From: Bacteroidales bacterium
Lineage (GTDB): Bacteria > Bacteroidota > Bacteroidia > Bacteroidales > JAFGXI01
Direction: 5' to 3'
DNA length: 5,577 nucleotides
NCBI GenBank assembly: GCA_026985625.1
Contig: JALSQC010000015.1
Coordinates: forward strand, 1-5,577
Part shown: piece after piece, positions 1-5,391 of the stretch
How positions within the stretch are numbered: the first letter of the stretch is position 1
Layout: every line of letters starts with the position of its first letter
Notes under the pieces: model-generated
What the model saw: the letters and a program-made list of their open reading frames with translations, nothing else
Told to the model about the DNA's origin: nothing
The model's database searches: none
Translations under genes and position numbers: made by a program

Positions 1-233
1 TTGGAAAAAAACAAGTAAAAGACCTTGATATTAGAATGACAGCTGAAGATTTTGCTTACTTTTCGCAAAAATATCCATCGGTTTTATTTCGTTTAGGAAC
101 AAGCAATAATAATAAAAATACACAAAACCCTTTGCACTCGTCTAATTTTAATATCGACGAAAAAGCATTAAAAACAAGCGTAGGATTAATATCGTGGTTA
201 TCTGTATCGATATTAAACGACAAAAAAAATTAA
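1..233 (+). CDS. M20-family amidohydrolase/peptidase, C-terminal end (partial)
   Basis: Only the last 76 residues are present; the frame (codons beginning at base 3) is open to the left edge and ends with TAA at 231-233. The visible part contains TAEDFAYF, the FRLG strand, and a closing LHSSNFNIDEKAL segment. These resemble the end of M20D metal-dependent amidohydrolases (N-acyl-amino-acid, hippurate and IAA-amino-acid hydrolases). In that family the His of the closing LH-x-x-x-F-x-I-DE motif is a metal ligand of the catalytic domain. The likely role is cytoplasmic hydrolysis of an N-acyl or peptide amide bond; the substrate cannot be told from this fragment. The remaining metal ligands and the dimerisation domain lie upstream of the window. 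The next gene starts 22 bases after the stop, on the same strand. Family assignment is fairly secure, substrate is not. Confidence 0.8.
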   Translation, partial: GKKQVKDLDIRMTAEDFAYFSQKYPSVLFRLGTSNNNKNTQNPLHSSNFNIDEKALKTSVGLISWLSVSILNDKKN

Positions 234-238
234 TTTTG
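231..238 (+). promoter_or_regulatory. Possible -7 box (TAATTTTG) for the cysH-like gene
   Basis: TAATTTTG fits the Bacteroidota -7 consensus TAnnTTTG and overlaps the stop codon of the upstream amidohydrolase. Its position would put a transcription start about ten bases before the ATG at 256. No TTG or TTTG lies at the usual 17-23 base distance upstream, so the promoter is incomplete by consensus. Read-through from the amidohydrolase gene is equally possible. Confidence 0.3.
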
Positions 239-255
239 CAAATTATTATCAATTT

Positions 256-909
256 ATGGAAATTAAACAAATAAAAAATAAAATACAGGAATATAAATCG
301 CAAAACAAAAAAATGTTTGCAACATCGTCTTTTCAAACACACAGTATAGTAATGTTGCATATACTTAGCCGTATAGACAATACAATTCCCGTTTATTTTA
401 TAAACACAGGATTTCTATTTCCCGAAACAATATCGTATAAAGATAAAATTGCCAAACTTTTTAACTTAAAAGTAATAGATACCGTTCCGTTAATACCAAA
501 AAATTTACAAAAAGACATGGCGGGAAATCTGTTTTTTACATCAGACCCCGATTATTGTTGTTTTTTAAACAAAACACAACCTTTAGAGTCGGTACTTTAC
601 AATCACGATATTTGGATTAACGGTGTTAGAGCCGATCAAACCGAGATACGCAGCAATATGAGCGTAGAACAAGAAGCAAAGAATAATGTTATGCGTTTTC
701 ACCCAATGTTAGATTGGACAAAACAAAAAATATTTAAGTATATAAAAGAAAATAATTTACCACATCACCCTCTAGACGAAAAAGGATATATAAGCATAGG
801 TTGCGAACCTTGCACTCGTAAAATAATTCTCGGACAAGACGAAAGAACAGCACGGTGGTTTGGACTAAATAAAACAGAATGTGGATTAAATACCGATTTA
901 GTTAAATAA
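256..909 (+). CDS. cysH: Adenylylsulfate (APS) reductase, thioredoxin-dependent CysH family, [4Fe-4S] type
   Basis: 217 residues, complete. It is predicted to reduce adenylylsulfate to sulfite and AMP in the cytoplasm with thioredoxin as electron donor (assimilatory sulfate reduction). Visible features in order: a nucleotide-binding PP-loop region at residues 22-35 (ATSSFQTHS); the YFINTGFLFPET strand (47-58); a Cys-Cys pair at 101-102 followed by K106 and P109-L110; GVRADQTEIRS (123-133); GYISIGCEPCTR (177-188) with C183 and C186; and the tail TECGLN with C209. In known bacterial APS reductases the CC plus CxxC cysteines bind a [4Fe-4S] cluster, and the Cys of ECGL forms the thiosulfonate intermediate. 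All five cysteines are present, which favours APS over PAPS as substrate. The usual PP-loop SSFG reads SSFQ here. The length is slightly short for the family because the N-terminus is compact. It sits 18 bases before an SDR gene; no cysD, cysN or sulfite reductase gene is nearby. Confidence 0.9.
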   Translation: MEIKQIKNKIQEYKSQNKKMFATSSFQTHSIVMLHILSRIDNTIPVYFINTGFLFPETISYKDKIAKLFNLKVIDTVPLIPKNLQKDMAGNLFFTSDPDYCCFLNKTQPLESVLYNHDIWINGVRADQTEIRSNMSVEQEAKNNVMRFHPMLDWTKQKIFKYIKENNLPHHPLDEKGYISIGCEPCTRKIILGQDERTARWFGLNKTECGLNTDLVK

Positions 910-927
910 TAAAAAAATACAAATTTT

Positions 928-1857
928 ATGAAAGTTTTAATAACAGGAGGAGCAGGATACATTGGAACTCAATTAGCAATAGAATTAAACAAAAATTCTA
1001 ATATATCAGAAATAATTATTTACGATAATTTATGGAAAAATAATTACAATATTTTTCTACACTCGCAAATTAAACACAAAAAAATTAAATTTATACAAGG
1101 TGAACTGTTAGACTCGCGAAAATTACAAAATATTGTTTCTAAGGTAGATGTTGTTTATCATCTTGCTGCAAGAGTTGCTGCCCGATTAGTAAACGCAAGC
1201 CATCATTTATACGAACAAATAAATAATTGGGGAACTGCCGAGTTAGTTTATGCAATAGAAAAAAGTAATGTAAAAAAAATGGTGTATATGAGTAGTATTG
1301 CAGTTTATGGCGATTCCGATAAAATTATAGACAACAAAACAATTCCAATGCCAAGAACTTATTACGGAGCATCTAAATTGCGTGGCGAGGAACACGTTAA
1401 ACGCCTATTCGATAAAATAGATACATATATTATTCGTTCGGGAAATGTTTACGGATATGGAGTAAGTATGCGAATGGACACGGTTATTAATAAATTTGTG
1501 TTTGATGCCACTTTTCTCGGAAAAATTAAAATTCTTGGTAACGGAAAACAAAAACGCGGATTTATACATATAAACAAAATAACAAAAATTCTCGAAAATA
1601 TTATTTCGTCAGATATTAAATCGGGCATTTATAATGCCGTAGAAAAAAATATAGATATTATTGATTTATCGACATATTTAAAAGAAATATTCCCCGATAT
1701 GGAGATGTTATTTGTAAATCAGCATTTAAAACTAAGAAATATAGAGGTTAAACCCGACAAACAAATTTTAAATATATCGGGATTTGCCGAGCAAAACATA
1801 AGAACAGAATTAAACGATATGTATAAACATTTTTTTAATTCGTCAGTAAATTTATAA
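928..1857 (+). CDS. Extended SDR, NAD-dependent epimerase/dehydratase family
   Basis: 309 residues, complete, and likely translated from the same mRNA as the cysH-like gene, since no recognisable promoter lies in the 18-base gap. The N-terminal Rossmann fold carries the NAD(P) motif GGAGYIG (7-13), an acidic D33 after the second strand, and HLAA (78-81). The catalytic residues are readable: SSIAVYG (122-128) supplies the Ser, and Y146 with K150 in YYGASK form the YxxxK pair. RSGNVYG (170-176), a second conserved stretch with R182 in MRMD, and GNGKQKRGFIHI (204-215) match the substrate-binding part of nucleotide-sugar epimerases and dehydratases. The likely reaction is NAD-dependent epimerisation, dehydration or oxidoreduction at a nucleotide-activated sugar in the cytoplasm; the exact substrate cannot be deduced. 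Pairing with APS reductase is unusual and could hint at a sulfur-containing sugar or sulfonate, but that is inference only. Confidence 0.82.
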   Translation: MKVLITGGAGYIGTQLAIELNKNSNISEIIIYDNLWKNNYNIFLHSQIKHKKIKFIQGELLDSRKLQNIVSKVDVVYHLAARVAARLVNASHHLYEQINNWGTAELVYAIEKSNVKKMVYMSSIAVYGDSDKIIDNKTIPMPRTYYGASKLRGEEHVKRLFDKIDTYIIRSGNVYGYGVSMRMDTVINKFVFDATFLGKIKILGNGKQKRGFIHINKITKILENIISSDIKSGIYNAVEKNIDIIDLSTYLKEIFPDMEMLFVNQHLKLRNIEVKPDKQILNISGFAEQNIRTELNDMYKHFFNSSVNL

Positions 1858-1883
1858 TGCACTCTCGCAAGCAAAATAACCCC

Positions 1884-1917
1884 TTGTAAATCAATGAATT
1901 ATTATGCATTTTTACAA
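1884..1917. repeat. Bulged inverted repeat downstream of the SDR gene
   Basis: TTGTAAA (1884-1890) plus AATG (1893-1896) can pair with CATT (1907-1910) plus TTTACAA (1911-1917). This gives 11 base pairs with a 2-base bulge (TC) and a 10-base loop. It starts 27 bases after the SDR stop codon, where a transcription terminator would be expected. The stem is AT-rich, and an A-run rather than a T-run follows on the plus strand, so it is a poor intrinsic terminator. It might act as a 3'-end stabilising hairpin. Confidence 0.35.
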
Positions 1918-2065
1918 AAAAAACAAAACCCAAAAAAAGTTCTAATAACACAAACTTTATTGCATTTATTTAAAAACTTAAACGGTTTATTAAAAGAGAT
2001 AAAAATATAAAAATGCCTATTATACTAAAAATAGAATTTTTGCTACATTACATAATATCAAAACC

Positions 2066-2093
2066 GATTTTAAAACTTATCTTATTTAAAATC
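2066..2093. repeat. Perfect 9-base inverted repeat (GATTTTAAA / TTTAAAATC)
   Basis: The left arm GATTTTAAA (2066-2074) and right arm TTTAAAATC (2085-2093) flank a 10-base loop. It lies between the converging SDR and OmpH-like genes and could form a weak hairpin in either transcript. It lacks a GC-rich stem and a clean T-run, so terminator function is uncertain. Confidence 0.35.
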
Positions 2094-2122
2094 TTAATTT
2101 GTAAAAATTGTGCTTACTTTAG

Positions 2123-2161
2123 AAAAAGCCGTTTTATTTTCCATTAAAATCTTCGGCTTTT
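2123..2161 (-). terminator. Intrinsic terminator overlapping the end of the OmpH/Skp-like gene
   Basis: Read on the minus strand, AAAAGCCG (2161-2154) pairs with CGGCTTTT (2131-2124), and the T-run extends one further base to 2123. Inside the loop a second stem, ATTTT (2150-2146) with AAAAT (2140-2136), extends the structure. The stop codon of the gene (2136-2134) lies inside the hairpin, so the upstream arm is coding sequence for the last residues. The GC core followed by a T-run is the classical rho-independent form. Because the stem is A-rich on one side and T-rich on the other, it may also stop plus-strand transcripts arriving from the SDR gene. Confidence 0.65.
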
Positions 2162-2775
2162 ACATTTTGTTTTTCGTAACGTTTATTTAAACCTTTTACT
2201 ATCTCGTTTGTAATATCATTTGCTGGATTTCCTATTAAAAAACTTGCCGAATTTAAAATATATTGATACTTTTTATCTTTATTATAAATTTTTAAATAAT
2301 TTATAACCGTATCTAATAATTGGTTATTCATATTTTGAGTTTCTTGAGCAAGCTGCAAACTTAAATCGTCTTTAAGTTTCATTAATTTTTGTTGACGCAT
2401 TGCTAACTCGTCTTGTTGGCTTTGTGCACTTTGTTGCGATAAAAAACTGCCTAATTGTACTTTTTTTTGAAATTCGTTAACATCGTTCTGAAATTTTGCC
2501 ATTTTAGAATTTAATTGCGACTCTAATTGTTTTTGTCTGTTTAACAGTTTTGCCTCTAATTCGTCATAAAATTTATATTTTCGCAACAAAGTATCTACGT
2601 TTATGTATGCAATGTTATTGGATTTTTTAAGATTATCTGTTTTTAAAGAATCTTGTTCTGTTTTTTCAGAATTATTACCTGTATCTAAACCGGATTTATT
2701 TGTAAAATACAAAACAAATAATATTACAAGTCCAAGTATTAAAACTATGTTTATAATTAATTGCGATTTTTTCAT
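2134..2775 (-). CDS. OmpH/Skp-like periplasmic chaperone, membrane-anchored
   Basis: 213 residues, complete, ATG start. A lysine-containing N-terminus followed by a single hydrophobic segment (about residues 7-25) has no obvious cleavage site, suggesting an inner-membrane anchor with the rest in the periplasm. A polar linker (26-52) leads into a typical OmpH-family start, IAYINVDTLLRKYKFYDELE (55-74). A long Lys/Gln/Glu-rich helical stretch (about 75-155) follows, matching the coiled-coil arms of Skp. It closes with the small C-terminal strand region KKYQYILNSASFLIGNPANDIT (168-189), where this family returns to the trimer body. Skp-type proteins hold unfolded outer-membrane proteins in the periplasm; anchored relatives are common in Bacteroidota. 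The gene lies 62 bases downstream of the LolC/E-type permease gene in the same direction, has its own -7 box, and ends in a hairpin containing the stop codon. A role in outer-membrane biogenesis is inferred from family and neighbour. Confidence 0.82.
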   Translation of the reverse strand: MKKSQLIINIVLILGLVILFVLYFTNKSGLDTGNNSEKTEQDSLKTDNLKKSNNIAYINVDTLLRKYKFYDELEAKLLNRQKQLESQLNSKMAKFQNDVNEFQKKVQLGSFLSQQSAQSQQDELAMRQQKLMKLKDDLSLQLAQETQNMNNQLLDTVINYLKIYNKDKKYQYILNSASFLIGNPANDITNEIVKGLNKRYEKQNVKAEDFNGK

Positions 2776-2800
2776 TGTTTTAAAATTTTATTAATTTTTA

Positions 2801-2808
2801 CAAAACTA
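2801..2808 (-). promoter_or_regulatory. -7 box (TAGTTTTG) for the OmpH/Skp-like gene
   Basis: On the minus strand TAGTTTTG matches TAnnTTTG and predicts a transcription start roughly 20 bases before the ATG. It continues into GTAAAAATT, giving the 11-mer TTTGTAAAAAT (2804-2794) that also marks the permease promoter. No clear TTG -33 element was found at the expected distance. The gene may therefore be transcribed both from here and by read-through from the permease gene. Confidence 0.5.
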
Positions 2809-2837
2809 TATATTAATTTAATTTTATTATAAATTAT

Positions 2838-4082
2838 TTAATTAAATTTTATTGCTTTTGACGGGCTTATTTTTGATATTATTAACGAAGGAATCATTAA
2901 CATTAGAAAAGTAACAATTATTGCTCCTAAATTTAATAATAAAATATCTGTAAAATTTAGTTCTACAGGAACAGAAGACATATAATATGCCTCGGGGTCT
3001 AATTTAATTATCATAAAGTTTTTTTGTAGCAAAGCAAGTAATATTCCTATTATATTTCCCCAAATCATACCTTTTCCTGTTAAAAAAGCGGCATTATAAA
3101 GAAAAATTTTTCTAATACTCCAATTCTTTGCACCAAGCGATTTTAATATACCTATCATATTTGTCCGTTCAATAATTAAAATTAATAAACCCGATATCAT
3201 ATTAAACCCGGCAACAGCTATCATAAGCACAAGGATTATTACAATATTTGTATTAAATAATTCAGTCCACTCAAAAAGTTGAGCATAAATTTGTTTAACA
3301 TTTTCTACTTTTAAACGCATATTATTTTTACTGTAATTATATCCTACAGCATCGTTAACTTTTTTAGTTATTTTATCTAAATCTTTAAAATTATTTATAA
3401 AAATCTGAAACCCTGTTATTTTATTATTCTGCCAATTATTAAGTTTTTTTATGTGCTTATAATCTACAATAACAAAATTTTTATCTATCTCCTCTACCCC
3501 TGTTTGATAAATTCCCGTTATAATAAACTTACGCATTCGCGGAGGTTCTTGCACAAAATACATAAATAACTTATCGCCAAGTTTAAAATTTAATAAATCT
3601 GCAATTTTTTTTGATATCACAATTTTATTCGATGTTGAATTTTTAGATACATTAAAAATATTGCCTTGTATTAAATGTTTTTTAAAAAACGACCAATCAA
3701 AATCATAATCAACACCTTTAAGAATAACCCCCTCTATTTGTTTTTTAGTTTTAATTATACCCGGTTTTGTAGCAAATACCTGAATGTGTTTAATTTCTTT
3801 TATTGATTTTAATTTAGATAAAAATTTTTGATTTCTATTTATAGGCTCTGTTTCAAACGAATTATTAGAATCAAAATTAACAATCTGTATGCTACCGGCA
3901 AAACCTGTTATTTTATCTTTTATTACTTTTTTAAACCCCGATGTTATTGCAATAGACAAAATCATTATGGTAAAACTAATAGCAACACCAATTATAGAAA
4001 TCCTAACCATTGGTTTTGATAACTTATTTGAATTATCTTTTGAGCCAATAATTTTTTTTGCAATAAAAAGTTCGGTATTCAA
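2838..4082 (-). CDS. lolE: LolC/LolE-type ABC transporter permease (FtsX/MacB family)
   Basis: 414 residues, complete, usual length for the family. The conserved opening LFIAKKI (5-11) is followed by a first membrane segment (about 27-49). A large periplasmic domain (about 50-275) comes next, then three C-terminal membrane segments (about 279-304, 329-352, 379-403). ERTNMIGILKSLGAK (305-319) is the FtsX-family cytoplasmic loop that contacts the ATPase, and the protein ends ISPSKAIKF, like the PAxAL ending of relatives. It probably works in the inner membrane with a LolD-type ATPase encoded elsewhere to release lipoproteins toward the outer membrane; Bacteroidota often have one such permease rather than a LolC/LolE pair. 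The start codon is TTG. It is preferred because LFIAKKI lies immediately after it, there is no in-frame ATG upstream before a stop, and the next Met (residue 25) would remove the conserved N-terminus. The protein could alternatively serve another FtsX-like exporter. Confidence 0.85.
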   Translation of the reverse strand: MNTELFIAKKIIGSKDNSNKLSKPMVRISIIGVAISFTIMILSIAITSGFKKVIKDKITGFAGSIQIVNFDSNNSFETEPINRNQKFLSKLKSIKEIKHIQVFATKPGIIKTKKQIEGVILKGVDYDFDWSFFKKHLIQGNIFNVSKNSTSNKIVISKKIADLLNFKLGDKLFMYFVQEPPRMRKFIITGIYQTGVEEIDKNFVIVDYKHIKKLNNWQNNKITGFQIFINNFKDLDKITKKVNDAVGYNYSKNNMRLKVENVKQIYAQLFEWTELFNTNIVIILVLMIAVAGFNMISGLLILIIERTNMIGILKSLGAKNWSIRKIFLYNAAFLTGKGMIWGNIIGILLALLQKNFMIIKLDPEAYYMSSVPVELNFTDILLLNLGAIIVTFLMLMIPSLIISKISPSKAIKFN

Positions 4083-4112
4083 TTTGTAAATATTTTTTAT
4101 ATTTTTACAAAT
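4082..4112. repeat. 9-13-9 inverted repeat in the divergent permease/namZ promoter region
   Basis: ATTTGTAAA (4082-4090) and TTTACAAAT (4104-4112) are perfect inverted copies separated by 13 AT-only bases. The right arm overlaps the -7 box of the minus-strand permease gene, and the left arm touches its TTG start codon. It could be an operator for a dimeric regulator, a leader hairpin in the permease mRNA, or a by-product of AT-rich promoter sequence. Confidence 0.4.
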
Positions 4113-4115
4113 GTA
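4108..4115 (-). promoter_or_regulatory. -7 box (TACATTTG) for the permease gene
   Basis: On the minus strand TACATTTG matches TAnnTTTG. It would start transcription around 4100, leaving a leader of about 20 bases before the TTG start at 4082, which independently supports that start. It continues as TTTGTAAAAAT, the same 11-mer found at the OmpH/Skp-like promoter. No good -33 TTG element is visible upstream. Confidence 0.5.
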
Positions 4116-4135
4116 ATTAATTAAAATTTATAATT

Positions 4136-5317
4136 ATGAAAGCAAAATATTTTTTATCGTTATTTTTATTGGTATTTTCGTTATATAGTTCGGCAATAAC
4201 ATTTGACACCACCATTGTTGTTGGTGCAGAACAAACCGAATTATACATTAATAAATTAAAAAACAAAAAAGTTGCTATACTCACTAATCAAACAGGACTA
4301 ATAAAAAACACCAGCATTGTTGATAGTTTGGTGTCGTTAAAAATTAACATTGTAAAAATATTTTCGCCCGAACACGGGTTTAGAGGTTATGCCGATGCAG
4401 GACAAACAATATCCAACGGAAAAGATAAAAAAACAGGAATACCTATTATATCTTTATACGGAAAACATAAAAAGCCAACAAGCAATGATTTAAAAGGCAT
4501 CGATATTGTAGTTTATGATATTCAAGATGTTGGAGTAAGATTTTATACATATATATCGACATTACATTATATGATGGAAGCTTGTGCCGAGAACAACGTA
4601 AAGCTTTTAATATTAGACAGACCAAATCCTAACGGATATTTTGTTGATGGACCCGTATTAAAACCAAAATTTAAATCATTTATAGGAATGGACCCCGTAC
4701 CTATTGTTTACGGCATGACTGTTGGCGAATATGCAAAAATGCTTAACGGCGAAAAATGGCTTAAAAATGGCGAAAAATGTAATCTTGAAGTAATAAAGTG
4801 TAAAAATTATAATCATAAAAAATTTTATAAGCTACCCGTAAAACCATCACCAAATCTGCCAAATATGACTGCTGTTTTATATTATCCAACTTTAGGACTA
4901 TTCGAAGGTACCGTTATGAGTGTGGGACGGGGCACCGATGCTCCTTTTCAATTAGTGGGACATCCTAAATTAGAAGACGGATACATAGAATTTACACCTA
5001 AAAGTATGCCCGGAGCAAAACACCCCAAGTTTGAGGGAGTTAAATGCAAAGGATACGATGTGCGAGATAACGGAATAGATTATATTGTAGAAAAAAGAGG
5101 AATAGGTTTACCTTGTTTAATAAAAGCGTATGCAAATGTTATAGACAAAACAGAGTATTTTAAACCAAGTTTTAATTTGCTTGCCGGAAACTCCGAACTT
5201 AAAGAACAAATAAAATTTCGTATGCATGCCGACGAAATAAGAGATACTTGGGCTGCAGATTTACAAAAATTTAAACTAATCAGAAAAAAATATTTGTTAT
5301 ACAAAGATTTTGAATAA
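4136..5317 (+). CDS. namZ: Secreted exo-beta-N-acetylmuramidase, NamZ-like (GH171, DUF1343)
   Basis: 393 residues, complete, normal family length. Residues 1-20 form a signal peptide (K2 and K4, hydrophobic core, SSA before the likely cleavage), so the enzyme is exported, probably to the periplasm. Family signatures are clear: AILTNQTG (47-54), FSPEHGFRG (76-84), YDIQDVGVRFYTY (127-139), ILDRPNPNG (159-167), LPNM (241-244), GLFEGTVMSVGRGTDAPFQ (254-272) and KCKGYDVR (303-310). NamZ enzymes (former YbbC/DUF1343) release terminal N-acetylmuramic acid from peptidoglycan fragments. The Glu of SPEHG (E79 here) is, to my knowledge, the proposed catalytic residue, and it is intact. It is transcribed divergently from the LolC/E-type permease gene; no convincing TAnnTTTG box was found ahead of it. 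No MurNAc-uptake or MurNAc-kinase gene is next to it, so the later salvage steps must be encoded elsewhere if present. Confidence 0.92.
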   Translation: MKAKYFLSLFLLVFSLYSSAITFDTTIVVGAEQTELYINKLKNKKVAILTNQTGLIKNTSIVDSLVSLKINIVKIFSPEHGFRGYADAGQTISNGKDKKTGIPIISLYGKHKKPTSNDLKGIDIVVYDIQDVGVRFYTYISTLHYMMEACAENNVKLLILDRPNPNGYFVDGPVLKPKFKSFIGMDPVPIVYGMTVGEYAKMLNGEKWLKNGEKCNLEVIKCKNYNHKKFYKLPVKPSPNLPNMTAVLYYPTLGLFEGTVMSVGRGTDAPFQLVGHPKLEDGYIEFTPKSMPGAKHPKFEGVKCKGYDVRDNGIDYIVEKRGIGLPCLIKAYANVIDKTEYFKPSFNLLAGNSELKEQIKFRMHADEIRDTWAADLQKFKLIRKKYLLYKDFE

Positions 5318-5336
5318 AAAATATTGTTTTGTATAA
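5297..5336. repeat. Perfect 9-base inverted repeat at the end of namZ
   Basis: TTATACAAA (5297-5305, inside the last codons of the NamZ-like gene) and TTTGTATAA (5328-5336) are exact inverted copies with a 22-base loop enclosing the stop codon. A run of A, not T, follows on the plus strand, so it does not look like an intrinsic terminator for namZ. The right arm recurs as a direct repeat at 5349-5357. Confidence 0.4.
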
Positions 5337-5352
5337 AAAAAAATTATCTTTG
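5324..5352 (+). promoter_or_regulatory. Promoter of the last gene (TTG - 18 bases - TATCTTTG)
   Basis: TATCTTTG (5345-5352) fits the TAnnTTTG -7 consensus, and a TTG (5324-5326) lies 18 bases upstream, within the spacing reported for Bacteroidota promoters. A transcription start near 5357 would give a leader of about 35 bases before the ATG at 5392. It is the only promoter in the window with both elements, and it separates the last gene from namZ. Confidence 0.65.
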
Positions 5353-5391
5353 TATAATTAAATTAAGTTTAACATTAAAAATACTAAAATT

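Larger units (their letters stand above)
1858..2133. other. Convergent intergenic region, AT-rich, no firm gene
   Basis: This 276-base gap separates the end of the SDR gene from the end of the oppositely oriented OmpH/Skp-like gene. It contains a bulged inverted repeat (1884-1917), a perfect 9-base inverted repeat (2066-2093), and two oppositely oriented copies of an 11-mer (1908-1918 and 2098-2108). One 38-codon frame (1894-2010) shows no recognisable family. No tRNA, rRNA or known structured RNA was recognised. It most likely holds transcription-end structures for the two converging operons. Confidence 0.6.

Noticed and set aside
928..1857. SDR protein as a UDP-sulfoquinovose synthase (SqdB/SQD1) using sulfite from the neighbouring reductase
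   Set aside because: At 309 residues it is much shorter than those enzymes (around 400), and I could not point to SqdB-specific motifs. General epimerase/dehydratase features explain it, so the specific function is not claimed.
928..1857. SDR as the ketoreductase of sulfonolipid (capnine) synthesis
   Set aside because: That step is expected from a short classical SDR, whereas this is an extended SDR with nucleotide-sugar motifs. No cysteate or acyltransferase gene is nearby.
3828..4089. Open frames of 60-70 codons on the plus strand opposite the start of the permease gene
   Set aside because: They lie wholly or almost wholly antisense to a well-supported gene, have composition expected of an antisense frame, and match nothing recognisable.
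4083..4135. A TAnnTTTG promoter for namZ
   Set aside because: The closest plus-strand matches (TATTTTTA at 4100-4107 and TATATTTT at 4098-4105) lack the final G. The only TTTG upstream is 11-13 bases away, too close. The promoter is left unassigned.
5080..5304. 74-codon minus-strand frame inside the NamZ-like gene
   Set aside because: It is antisense to conserved GH171 coding sequence, with no promoter or recognisable protein features. Similar antisense frames at 148-360, 765-962 and 2603-2794 were rejected for the same reason.
5297..5336. Inverted repeat after namZ as an intrinsic terminator
   Set aside because: The stem is nearly all A/T and is followed by a run of A rather than T on the transcribed strand.
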